Below are positions 25,246 through 33,010 of a stretch of DNA of 64,000 nt, in pieces. Location of the stretch: assembly GCF_000421745.1 (NCBI RefSeq), contig NZ_ATXP01000001.1, positions 124,001 through 188,000 on the forward strand. Reading direction: 5' to 3'. Origin of the DNA: Nesterenkonia alba DSM 19423 (GTDB taxonomy: Bacteria; Actinomycetota; Actinomycetes; Actinomycetales; Micrococcaceae). Each line of letters begins with the position of its first letter. The stretch's first letter is position 1. Both the position numbers and the translations under genes were made by a program. The notes under the pieces were generated by a model. It had not been told where the DNA came from. It was given only the letters and a program-made list of their open reading frames with translations, and made no database searches.

Positions 25246-26178
25246 ATGACGGATAACCCCACGCCACTTCAGGTGCAGCGGCTGCAGCGTGAGCTCATGG
25301 ACACCGGGGTCATCTCCCGGCTGGAGGTCACAGAGACGACGACATCGACCAATCATGAGCTGCTCACCGACGCCACCCAGCCCGGTTTCGTGAACCGGTG
25401 GCCGCACTTCAGTGTGCTGACCGCCGAGGAGCAGACCGCCGGACGGGGCCGGCTCGGCAGGGGGTGGTCTTCCCCCCGGGGAGCCTCCCTGTCCACCTCC
25501 GTGGTGCTGCGTTCATCTCTTCCGCAGGCTCAACGACCGTGGTTCACCCTGGTGGCCGGCTACGCGCTGGTCACCATATTGCGTGAGGAACACGGTCTGG
25601 CTGCCGGGTTGAAATGGCCCAACGATGTGCTCATCGACGGTCGCAAAATCGCCGGATTGCTGGCGGTCCTCCCCGCAGAGGACTCCGGTGCGGTCATCCT
25701 CGGCTGCGGCATCAACGTCCTTCAGGGGGCCGATGAACTGCCCACCGAACACTCCACCTCCCTACGGGCGGAACTGGCCGCCTCTGGGCAACAGACCCCG
25801 AAGGCACACAGCACAGAGGCAGCGGCCCTGCGTACTGACCTGCTCGTGGCCTGGTTGAGCCGATTCCGCCACCTGCACGAGACCGCCGAGGCCACCGGTG
25901 GTATCGCTGCGCTGCGGGCAGATATCGTCACCGCCATCAGTACCCTTGGCACTCGGGTGCGGGTGGAGTTGCCGGACCAGACCGCCGCCCGCGGAACCGC
26001 AGTGGGAGTCGACGACGACGGCGGGCTCATCGTCGAGGTCACCGAACGTCGTCGTACCCGGTTAGACCCCGAAGCCGGAGGCGGGCCCCAGGACCTCTGG
26101 GAGCCTGTGCCGGCGGCTGTCCAGCACTTCACCGCCGCCGATGTCATCCACCTGCGCTCCTCACGAGCGCACAGCTGA
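25246..26178 (+). CDS. birA: Biotin--[acetyl-CoA-carboxylase] ligase
   Basis: This 310-residue enzyme activates biotin with ATP and attaches it to the carrier lysine of AccA3. Biotin-binding motifs are TTTSTNHELL, the glycine-rich adenylate loop AGRGRLGRGWSSPRGASL and LKWPNDVLIDGRKIAGLL. An SH3-like C-terminal domain follows (RVELPDQTAARGTAVGVDDDGGLIVEV). There is no N-terminal helix-turn-helix, so this is a monofunctional ligase rather than an E. coli-type BirA repressor. It is transcribed divergently from the carboxylase operon and probably from a leaderless promoter. Confidence 0.92.
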   Translation: MTDNPTPLQVQRLQRELMDTGVISRLEVTETTTSTNHELLTDATQPGFVNRWPHFSVLTAEEQTAGRGRLGRGWSSPRGASLSTSVVLRSSLPQAQRPWFTLVAGYALVTILREEHGLAAGLKWPNDVLIDGRKIAGLLAVLPAEDSGAVILGCGINVLQGADELPTEHSTSLRAELAASGQQTPKAHSTEAAALRTDLLVAWLSRFRHLHETAEATGGIAALRADIVTAISTLGTRVRVELPDQTAARGTAVGVDDDGGLIVEVTERRRTRLDPEAGGGPQDLWEPVPAAVQHFTAADVIHLRSSRAHS

Positions 26179-26198
26179 TCGGCGGTGCCGAAGCCACG

Positions 26199-26204
26199 TA
26201 GAAT
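26199..26204 (+). promoter_or_regulatory. Candidate -10 box of the PH-domain gene
   Basis: TAGAAT lies 76 bp upstream of GTG 26280, which has a strong AAGGAGGT ribosome binding site. A leadered transcript of about 70 nt of 5' UTR would result. Confidence 0.35.
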
Positions 26205-26279
26205 CGGGCGGAAGAGAGATGGTCACACCAGAGTCCCCGGCGGGATAGCCCGGGCTCGTGAGGTCAAGGAGGTGCGTCG

Positions 26280-26894
26280 GTGCCGCTGAAACTCGTCGAC
26301 GGCGAGCAGGTCATCGTGCGCACCCGTGCCCACTGGCGGGCCCTGATCCCCGCCGCAGCCAACCTGCTGGTCACCGTGGCGGTGATGATGTTCCTGTTGG
26401 GTTACATCACCCGCCCCACCCAGCCGGCGTTCATCGTTCACTACAGCCACATCGGGGTCTTCGCCGTCTGGGCCATCGGTTTGCTCGTGGTGGCCTTCGG
26501 CACCGTCAAACCCGCGCTGGCCTGGTTGAATCGGATCACCTACCTCACCAGCCACCGGGTGGTACAGAAAAACATGATCGGCGCCGCGCAAGCGGTGGTG
26601 GTCCCCCTGGGTCTGTTGACTCAAGTGGACTGGCGGCAATCCCGAGCCCAGGGGGTGGTCGAAGCCGGTGACATCATCCTCATCCACGGGATCGGTAACC
26701 AGTACCAGCGCACCACATTGCGGGATATGCCCGACGCCGCCCGGTTTCACACCCTCATCGCCCAAGAACTCGCCGAGTACCGGCGTCGTGCTAACGCCCA
26801 CTATTGGGCGCAGATGAACAGCCCCGCCCACCCCGGTCCTGCCCATGGATACGGGGATGTTCCGCACGCCTCCTTCGGCGGAGCCTATGGCTGA
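26280..26894 (+). CDS. PH-domain membrane protein (bacterial PH2/YdbS-like)
   Basis: This 204-residue protein has two N-terminal transmembrane helices (about 22-44 and 56-76) and a cytoplasmic bacterial PH-like domain (about 80-175) containing LNRITYLTSHRVVQKN and RSRAQGVVEAGDIILIHG-like strands. The tail is rich in Gly/His/Pro/Tyr. The GTG start is set by GGAGGT nine bases upstream. Its function is unknown; bacterial PH proteins of this type are associated with the membrane. The 3' end overlaps the cyclase gene start by 8 nt, so the two are likely translated together. Confidence 0.75.
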   Translation: MPLKLVDGEQVIVRTRAHWRALIPAAANLLVTVAVMMFLLGYITRPTQPAFIVHYSHIGVFAVWAIGLLVVAFGTVKPALAWLNRITYLTSHRVVQKNMIGAAQAVVVPLGLLTQVDWRQSRAQGVVEAGDIILIHGIGNQYQRTTLRDMPDAARFHTLIAQELAEYRRRANAHYWAQMNSPAHPGPAHGYGDVPHASFGGAYG

Positions 26895-28275
26895 AGAACA
26901 TCAGGACTCCGGACGGGAAGCCTGGGAGCGGGCCACCCGCCGCGGCTTCGGAGCCCCAGCGGACTACATGGCCGGTGAGACCGCCGAATTCGCCGCCGTC
27001 GAGCCCCATGACTACACCGCTGACGAACTCGCCGCAGCCCGAGCCGACTGGTCCGATTTCCCGGCGCGCGGGGTCACCACCGCCCGGGTCGACTCCTCCG
27101 CCCCTAGTGCCGCCACCCCGGTAGAGACCGTGGAAGCCCAGGCATTCAGCGGATCTGTGGATGAGACCTATGAGCGGAACCCGGAGACTGCAGCCATCCC
27201 GGTGCCGACTTTCCAACAGCGCGAGTGGCACCGCTCCATTCGGGAGTTGGAACACCGCCTTCTGGGGGCTGAACGGACCCTGACCTACCGTCAGATGGCC
27301 GCCCGTATGGGGGTCTCCACCCACTCGGCCCGCCGGTTGTGGCGCGCCCTGGGGTTCCCCAACCTGGATGACGACGTCAAAGCCTTCACAGAGGCGGACG
27401 CCGAGGCGCTGACCACGATGGTTGAACTCGTCCGCGAAGGCCACCTCAACCAGGAGACTGCCATCTCGCTGACCCGCTCGGTGGGGCAGATGACTGATCG
27501 GATGGTCGTGTGGCAGATCGAGGCGCTGGTAGAGGACAAAATCGCCAACGAGCAGCTCTCCGACGCCGAAGCTCGTAGTCACGTGGTCGAAACCCTGCCC
27601 CGGCTCATCGAGCCGATCCAGCAGCTGATGGGCTACGCCTGGCGCAGGCAGCTTTCTGCCGCCCTGCAACGGCTGACCGTGCGGGTTGAATCTGGTCTGG
27701 CCTCTCTGGGGCGGGAGGACGACGACGATTCCCCCCTTCCCCTGGCCCGAGCCGTCGGGTTCGCCGACCTGGTCTCCTATACCTCTTTGTCCCGGCAAAT
27801 GAGTGAACGCACCCTGGCCCAGATGGTGCAACGGTTCGAATCCAAATGCGCCGAGATCATCAGCATCGGTGGTGGCCGGCTGGTCAAGACCGTCGGTGAC
27901 GAGGTGCTCTTCAATGCCGAAACTCCTGAGGCCGGTGCGGAGATCGCCCTGGCGCTTTCTGAGGCGATCGCCGCCGATGATGTGCTGCCCCAGGCCCGGG
28001 TCTCGGTGGTGTGGGGGCGGGTGCTCTCCCGGATGGGGGACATCTACGGACCAGTGGTTAACCTCGCCGCGCGGCTGACGGCCCTGGCTGATCCCGGCAC
28101 AGTGCTCGTCGACGCGGCCACCGCCGAGGCTCTCGAAGGCCGCGACGACTACCTCCTGGTACCCCAGCCGCCCCGGGTGGTGCGCGGCTTCGGGGAAGTC
28201 GCCCCCGCGATGCTGTTACGCACCGGGGCCTCCAGCATCGTCTTGGAGAGCGCTCCTGACGAACCCACCGCCTAG
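26887..28275 (+). CDS. Class III adenylate cyclase with Rv1264-like regulatory domain
   Basis: This protein makes cAMP from ATP. Residues about 100-290 form an all-helical regulatory domain (TLTYRQMAARMGVSTHSARRLWRALGFPNLDDD) like that of the pH-responsive mycobacterial Rv1264. Residues about 300-460 form the catalytic domain. The metal-binding aspartates are in RAVGFADLVSYT and KTVGDEVLF, and GDIYGPVVNLAARL carries the transition-state Asn/Arg pair. The first roughly 95 residues are acidic and probably disordered. ATG 26887 overlaps the PH gene by 8 nt; an in-frame ATG at 26845 is the alternative. The organism's Crp-type target is not in the window. Confidence 0.87.
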   Translation: MAEEHQDSGREAWERATRRGFGAPADYMAGETAEFAAVEPHDYTADELAAARADWSDFPARGVTTARVDSSAPSAATPVETVEAQAFSGSVDETYERNPETAAIPVPTFQQREWHRSIRELEHRLLGAERTLTYRQMAARMGVSTHSARRLWRALGFPNLDDDVKAFTEADAEALTTMVELVREGHLNQETAISLTRSVGQMTDRMVVWQIEALVEDKIANEQLSDAEARSHVVETLPRLIEPIQQLMGYAWRRQLSAALQRLTVRVESGLASLGREDDDDSPLPLARAVGFADLVSYTSLSRQMSERTLAQMVQRFESKCAEIISIGGGRLVKTVGDEVLFNAETPEAGAEIALALSEAIAADDVLPQARVSVVWGRVLSRMGDIYGPVVNLAARLTALADPGTVLVDAATAEALEGRDDYLLVPQPPRVVRGFGEVAPAMLLRTGASSIVLESAPDEPTA

Positions 28276-28378
28276 CAGGGGGATGGGCGATGGGCATACG
28301 CACATCACGATGAGGTAAAAAATGACACGTCGCGGATCACAGGAAGGCAACGATCCGTGACAAGATGGGGGAGTGACA

Positions 28379-29131
28379 ATGAGCGCGAACAGTCCTGACA
28401 CCCTCCAGGAGCCCTACGTCGACTACGGTTGCGGTTCCCACGTGGGACTGCGCCGTGAGCTCAACGAAGACTCCTACGTCGTGGCCGATAACCTCTTCGC
28501 CGTTGCTGACGGTATGGGCGGCCACGAAGCTGGGGAGGTGGCTTCCCGTCTGGCGGTCGAGGCCCTCGCTGAAGGGTGGGAGCGCGCACAGGGGCGAGTC
28601 ACCGAAGCAGACATCCAGCATTTCCTCGACGACGCCGATGCCCGCATCCGTCAGGCCACCGACTCCAAAGCCGGGACGACGCTCTCCGGGGCGGTCGTGG
28701 TGGAGACGGAGAACCAGTGGCAGTGGCTGGTGTTCAACATCGGCGACTCGCGCACCTACCTTCTCCACGACGGCGCCTTCATCCGCCTCACCCGGGATCA
28801 CTCTCAGGTCCAAGACCTCGTCGACTCCGGGATGATCACCGCCGATGAGGTCCAGACCCACCCGCAGCGCAATGTCATCACCCGGGCTCTAGGTGCCGGG
28901 GACTTCTTCGAAGCGGACTTCTCCACCGCCACGGTCACCCCGGGGCAGCGGCTATTGATCTGCTCCGACGGGCTGACCGGAGAACTCACCGACGCGCAGA
29001 TCGCCCAGATTCTCAACGCCGGGCGCAGTGCCCAGGACACCGTCGACTGGTTGATTCACGCGTCGCTGAAAGCAGGGGGACGTGACAACGTCACCGTCAT
29101 CCTTGTCGACGTCGTCTCCGGCGACCACTGA
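28379..29131 (+). CDS. PP2C-family serine/threonine protein phosphatase
   Basis: This 250-residue soluble phosphatase has all PP2C metal-binding motifs: RRELNEDSY, FAVADGMGGHEAGEVAS, ICSDGLTGEL and GRDNVTVILVDV. It lacks the transmembrane anchor found in PstP, so it acts in the cytoplasm, presumably on Ser/Thr kinase substrates; no kinase is encoded here. ATG 28379 follows GGGGGAG at good distance; GTG 28373 is possible but too near that site. A CGGATC/GATCCG hairpin lies just upstream. Confidence 0.87.
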   Translation: MSANSPDTLQEPYVDYGCGSHVGLRRELNEDSYVVADNLFAVADGMGGHEAGEVASRLAVEALAEGWERAQGRVTEADIQHFLDDADARIRQATDSKAGTTLSGAVVVETENQWQWLVFNIGDSRTYLLHDGAFIRLTRDHSQVQDLVDSGMITADEVQTHPQRNVITRALGAGDFFEADFSTATVTPGQRLLICSDGLTGELTDAQIAQILNAGRSAQDTVDWLIHASLKAGGRDNVTVILVDVVSGDH

Positions 29132-29143
29132 TCGTTAGCGCCT

Positions 29144-29286
29144 GTGCCCGGTTCCCGATGGGGGCGGAGCAAACCTCGGAGGATTCCTTGTGGGAGCGGC
29201 TTAACCTTACCGAGCTACGCTTTCGCAGCTCGGCAAGGTGAAGCGCGAGTAAAGGAGGAGAGGTTTGCGGAGTCCCCAGCGGGCAC
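29144..29286 (+). ncRNA. Unassigned self-complementary element before gatC, possible structured RNA
   Basis: Nested complementary segments span 143 nt with no coding frame. Helix 1 is GTGCCCG (29144-29150) with CGGGCAC (29280-29286). Helix 2 is GGGG plus GCAAACCTC (29161-29177) with GAGGTTTGC plus CCCC (29260-29277), around a purine internal loop. Helix 3 is TCCTT (29185-29189) with AAGGA (29252-29256). Helix 4 is a long hairpin, 29196-29216 with 29227-29246, containing CCGAGCT/AGCTCGG and ACCTT/AAGGT and closed by a ten-base loop. It begins 13 nt after the PP2C stop and ends 74 nt before gatC. I do not recognise an RNA family. A small RNA, a cis-regulatory leader or a decayed inverted repeat all fit; strand is assumed from the neighbours. 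Confidence 0.45.
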
Positions 29287-29360
29287 CGGAAGGCTCACCG
29301 TAGGCCGATAGGATGAGCGGCAGACGTTTCCACGAATCTGAAACTACTCAAGGGAGCTGC

Positions 29361-29660
29361 ATGTCTGAGATCTCGCGTGCCGACGTCGAGCATCTTGCCA
29401 GATTGGCCCATATCGCCATGACCGAGGAAGAGCTGGACAAGACCGTTGAAGAGCTCGGCGAAATCGTCGACGCCGTCAAGACCGTGCAGGAGGCCGCTGG
29501 TGAGGACGTCCCCGCCACCTCCCACCCCCTGCCGCTGACCAACGTCTTCCGCGAGGACGTCATCGGCCACACCTTCACCCCGGAGCAGTCCCTGGCGAAC
29601 GCTCCTGACGCTGACGCCGGACGGTTCAAGGTCCCGGCGATCCTGGACGAGGAGGCCTAA
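29361..29660 (+). CDS. gatC: Asp-tRNA(Asn)/Glu-tRNA(Gln) amidotransferase subunit C
   Basis: The 99-residue GatC wraps around the GatA-GatB interface of the amidotransferase that converts Glu-tRNA(Gln) and Asp-tRNA(Asn) to the correct amides. The family pattern is clear: [22 protein letters not shown] at the start and [39 protein letters not shown] at the end. ATG 29361 is preceded by AAGGGAG at good spacing; upstream codons in frame are not conserved. gatA follows after 2 nt and gatB overlaps gatA, giving one gatCAB operon. Confidence 0.95.
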   Translation: MSEISRADVEHLARLAHIAMTEEELDKTVEELGEIVDAVKTVQEAAGEDVPATSHPLPLTNVFREDVIGHTFTPEQSLANAPDADAGRFKVPAILDEEA

Positions 29661-29662
29661 GC

Positions 29663-31177
29663 ATGGACCCCATGATTCAACTCACCGCGGCCCAGATGGC
29701 CGCTAAACTCCGCGCCGGGGAGATCACCTCCGTGGAGCTGACTCAGGCGCATCTGCGCCGCATCGAGCAGGTCGAGCCCACGATCAACGCGTTCCTCCAC
29801 GTCAATGCAGAGGAAGCACTAGAAACCGCCGCCGGGGTGGATAAGATCCGTGCCGCCGGGGGAGCTGAGGCGGAGAAACTGCACCCGCTGGCCGGGGTGC
29901 CCATCGCCATTAAGGACCTCATCGTCACCAAGGGTCAGCCCACCACAGCGGCGTCGAAGATGCTCGAAGGGTGGATGAGTCCCTACGACGCCACGGTGGT
30001 GGAGAAAATCCGGGCCGCACGGCTGCCGATCCTGGGTAAGACCAACCTCGATGAGTTCGCCATGGGCTCTTCCACTGAGCACTCCGCATACGGGGTGACG
30101 CGCAACCCCTGGGACACCGAACGCATCCCGGGCGGTTCCGGGGGAGGCTCGGCCGCGGCCGTTGCCGCCTTCGAGGCACCTCTGGCGCTGGGCACTGATA
30201 CCGGTGGTTCCATCCGGGAGCCAGCGGCCTTTACCGGTACCGTCGGCACCAAGCCCACCTATGGCGGAGTCTCCCGTTACGGTGCGATCGCCATGGCCTC
30301 ATCTTTAGATCAAATCGGTCCCTGTGCCCGCACAGTGGAGGACGCCGCACTGCTGCACGAGCTCATCGGTGGCCACGACCCCAAGGACTCCACCTCCCTG
30401 CCGGACCCCGTGCCGGCTTTCGCCCGGGCCGCCGCCGAGCACGACGTCGCCGGTAAGAAGATCGGGGTCATCAAGCAGCTCTCCCACGGAGAGGGATACC
30501 AGCAGGGCGTGCTCGATGCCTTCCACTCGTCCTTGGAGTCGCTGAAAGAGGCCGGGGCTGAGATCGTCGAAGTCGACTGTCCCAGCTTCGACTACGCGCT
30601 GGGGGCCTACTACCTCATCATGCCCTCGGAGGCCTCCTCCAACCTGGCCCGCTACGACGGGGTCCGCTACGGCAAACGAGTACTACCCGATGACGGGCCA
30701 TTGACCATCGAACGGGTCATGGCCGCCACCCGTGCCGCCGGATTCGGTCCTGAGGTCAAGCGCCGCATTGTGCTGGGCACCTACGCGCTCTCCGCCGGGT
30801 ACTACGACGCCTACTACGGCTCCGCTCAGAAGATCCGCACCCTCATCCAACGGGACTTCGACCGCGCCTTCGAGCAGGCCGAGGTGCTGATCTGCCCCAC
30901 CGCCCCCACAGTGCCGTTCAAACTCGGGGAGAAGTTAGACGACCCGCTGAAGATGTACCTCAACGACATCGCGACGATCCCTGCCAACCTGGCGGGGATC
31001 CCCGGGATCAACGTGCCCGGCGGGCTATCCGAGGGGCTGCCGGTGGGCATCCAGTTCCTCGCCCCGGCCCGTGAGGACATCCGCGCCTACCACGCTGCTG
31101 GAGCCCTGGAGCACCTGCTCGGTGAAAAGGGTGAGGCCATCTGGCAGCAGATCCCCGAACTCGAGGAGGTCCACTGA
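29663..31177 (+). CDS. gatA: Asp-tRNA(Asn)/Glu-tRNA(Gln) amidotransferase subunit A
   Basis: GatA is the 504-residue amidase subunit that releases ammonia from glutamine. The Ser-cisSer-Lys catalytic machinery is visible: Lys in [14 protein letters not shown] and the amidase signature with [14 protein letters not shown] followed by [17 protein letters not shown]. The C-terminal [24 protein letters not shown] is also standard. The start lies 2 nt after gatC and the stop shares one base with the gatB ATG (TGATG). Length is normal for the family, and nothing unusual is seen. Confidence 0.96.
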   Translation: MDPMIQLTAAQMAAKLRAGEITSVELTQAHLRRIEQVEPTINAFLHVNAEEALETAAGVDKIRAAGGAEAEKLHPLAGVPIAIKDLIVTKGQPTTAASKMLEGWMSPYDATVVEKIRAARLPILGKTNLDEFAMGSSTEHSAYGVTRNPWDTERIPGGSGGGSAAAVAAFEAPLALGTDTGGSIREPAAFTGTVGTKPTYGGVSRYGAIAMASSLDQIGPCARTVEDAALLHELIGGHDPKDSTSLPDPVPAFARAAAEHDVAGKKIGVIKQLSHGEGYQQGVLDAFHSSLESLKEAGAEIVEVDCPSFDYALGAYYLIMPSEASSNLARYDGVRYGKRVLPDDGPLTIERVMAATRAAGFGPEVKRRIVLGTYALSAGYYDAYYGSAQKIRTLIQRDFDRAFEQAEVLICPTAPTVPFKLGEKLDDPLKMYLNDIATIPANLAGIPGINVPGGLSEGLPVGIQFLAPAREDIRAYHAAGALEHLLGEKGEAIWQQIPELEEVH

Positions 31178-32694
31178 TGAATGAGACGTTGACAGACCCC
31201 CAGCCACTGAGCTTCGAGGAAGCGCTTAAGAAGTATGAGCCGGTCCTCGGCTTCGAGGTCCACGTGGAGCTCAACACTGTCTCGAAGATGTTCTCCTCGG
31301 CCCCCAACGCTTTCGGGGATGAACCCAACAGCAACGTCAACGAGGTTGACCTCGGGCTACCCGGCACGCTGCCGGTGGTCAACGGACGTGCGGTGGAGTC
31401 GGCCATCAAACTCGGGTTGGCACTGAACTGCTCTATCGCCGAGTCCTGCCGGTTCGCCCGTAAACAGTACTTCTACCCGGACACCCCCAAGAACTGGCAG
31501 ACCAGCCAGTACGACGAGCCCATCGCCTATGACGGCTGGCTCGACGTCGAACTCGACGACGGGGAGATCTTCCGGGTGGAGATCGAACGCGCGCATATGG
31601 AGGAAGACGCCGGCAAACTCACCCACGCCGGAACCTCCGGACGTATCCAAGGTGCGGACTACTCTCTGGTGGACTACAACCGGGCCGGGGTGCCGTTGAT
31701 CGAGATCGTCACCAAACCGATCACCGGTGCCGGTGAACGCGCCCCGGAAGTGGCCCGGGCCTACGTCTCGGCGATCCGGGACATCGTTAAAGCTTTGAAG
31801 ATCTCCGATGCCCGCATGGAGCGGGGCAACGTCCGCTGTGACGCCAACGTCTCTTTGATGCCCAAGGGTGCATCACGATTCGGGACCCGTTCGGAAACCA
31901 AGAACGTCAACTCCCTGCGGGCTGTCGAACACGCGGTGACCTACGAAATCCGCCGCCACGCCGGCGTGCTCGCCGCTGGCGGCAGTATCGTCCAGGAGAC
32001 CCGCCACTGGCAGGAAACCTCCCGGACCACCAGCCCGGGACGGATCAAGTCCGACGCGGATGACTACCGGTACTTCCCCGAACCGGATCTGGTTCCCATC
32101 GTCACCACCGAAGAGTGGATCGAGACCCTGCGGGCTGAGTTGCCCGAGCCGCCAGCCGAGCGGCGCCGTCGGCTCCGTGAAGCCTGGGGCTACTCGGATG
32201 CTGAATTCCGTGATGTCGTCGCTGCTGGCCTCCTCGATGAGATCGAACAGACCGTTGAACAGGGGGCCAGTCCCGCTGTGGCCCGCAAATGGTGGATGGG
32301 AGAGCTCTCCCGACTGGCCAATGCGCGGGAGACCGCTCCGGCTGAACTCGGGGTGGAGCCGGCCACGATCGTTGAGCTCAACCAGCTCATCGAGGACGGG
32401 AAGATCAACGACAAGATCGCCCGGCAGGTCCTCGAATACCACCTTGATGGGGAAGGCAGCCCGGGGCAGATTGTTGCCCAGCGTGGGCTCGAGGTCGTCT
32501 CCGACGACGGTGCGCTCACTGCGGCCGTGGAAAAAGCCATGGCGGAGAATCCCGACGTCGTCGAGAAAGTCAAAGGCGGCAAACTCAAAGCCATTGGTGC
32601 GCTCATTGGTCCGGTCATGAAGGAGACCAAAGGCCAGGCCGATGCCGGAAAGGTCCGCCAGATCGTGCTGGAGAAACTGGGGATCGAGGGCTGA
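31177..32694 (+). CDS. gatB: Asp-tRNA(Asn)/Glu-tRNA(Gln) amidotransferase subunit B
   Basis: GatB (505 residues) phosphorylates the mischarged tRNA-bound carboxyl and receives ammonia from GatA. The catalytic cradle domain shows [40 protein letters not shown], the acidic [13 protein letters not shown] segment and [14 protein letters not shown], followed by [14 protein letters not shown]. The C-terminal half holds the helical and YqeY-like tRNA-binding domains, ending [20 protein letters not shown]. It is translated by one-base overlap with gatA. A long, comparatively AT-rich gap follows before the AGCS transporter. Confidence 0.96.
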   Translation: MNETLTDPQPLSFEEALKKYEPVLGFEVHVELNTVSKMFSSAPNAFGDEPNSNVNEVDLGLPGTLPVVNGRAVESAIKLGLALNCSIAESCRFARKQYFYPDTPKNWQTSQYDEPIAYDGWLDVELDDGEIFRVEIERAHMEEDAGKLTHAGTSGRIQGADYSLVDYNRAGVPLIEIVTKPITGAGERAPEVARAYVSAIRDIVKALKISDARMERGNVRCDANVSLMPKGASRFGTRSETKNVNSLRAVEHAVTYEIRRHAGVLAAGGSIVQETRHWQETSRTTSPGRIKSDADDYRYFPEPDLVPIVTTEEWIETLRAELPEPPAERRRRLREAWGYSDAEFRDVVAAGLLDEIEQTVEQGASPAVARKWWMGELSRLANARETAPAELGVEPATIVELNQLIEDGKINDKIARQVLEYHLDGEGSPGQIVAQRGLEVVSDDGALTAAVEKAMAENPDVVEKVKGGKLKAIGALIGPVMKETKGQADAGKVRQIVLEKLGIEG

Positions 32695-32832
32695 GCTCCG
32701 CCGCTTGAGCGCCCGGTGCCCCGACGGATCAGCAGAACAGGCACCTATGTAACACATTCGTGATCTGAGAGGTTCACGAGAAACATAATGTTTACATCTG
32801 TGCGTGTTCTGCAAAGCATCCGAAACAGAGTG

Positions 32833-32878
32833 GGAGTATATTGCTGACATTCTGGGAGTGAAATACTCCTTCAGGAGT
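32833..32878 (+). promoter_or_regulatory. Mutually exclusive hairpins in the AGCS leader
   Basis: The segment ATACTCC (32863-32869) can pair with GGAGTAT (32833-32839), with the nearer GGGAGT (32854-32859) or with GGAGT (32874-32878), but only one at a time. Upstream, AAACAT-A-ATGTTT (32781-32793) is a perfect small dyad. The rest of 32695-32914 has no gene. The arrangement could support attenuation, but transcription start is unknown. Confidence 0.35.
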
Positions 32879-32914
32879 GTTGGATCACGTACCTCGTTAC
32901 TCTGACCTGAGGGG

Positions 32915-33010
32915 ATGAACACCATGGGTGCACAAGGGCTGCTGATGGCAGCAGATAATGATGTCGAGGGGGGACACTCGAATCTGCGGGGCGCCCCCTG
33001 CCGACCCTGA
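32915..33010 (+). CDS. 31-residue upstream ORF overlapping the AGCS gene start
   Basis: ATG 32915 has a CTGAGGGG site just upstream, a better ribosome binding site than the transporter's own ATG at 32958, which lies inside this ORF in another frame. The peptide ends at TGA 33008-33010. It may be a leader peptide controlling AGCS translation. Alternatively it is the original N-terminus of the transporter, separated by a frameshift or sequencing error near 32958-33010, since both frames encode similar GAP-type residues there. Confidence 0.4.
   Translation: MNTMGAQGLLMAADNDVEGGHSNLRGAPCRP

Noticed and set aside
29144-29286. T-box, SRP RNA or tmRNA as identity of the structured element
   Set aside because: No T-box AGGGTGG sequence, no SRP GGAAGCAGCC-type loop and no tmRNA tag frame could be found.
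32695-32957. Possible glycine riboswitch before the AGCS transporter
   Set aside because: AGCS genes often have one, but the conserved glycine-aptamer core sequences are not seen here; only short competing hairpins are present.
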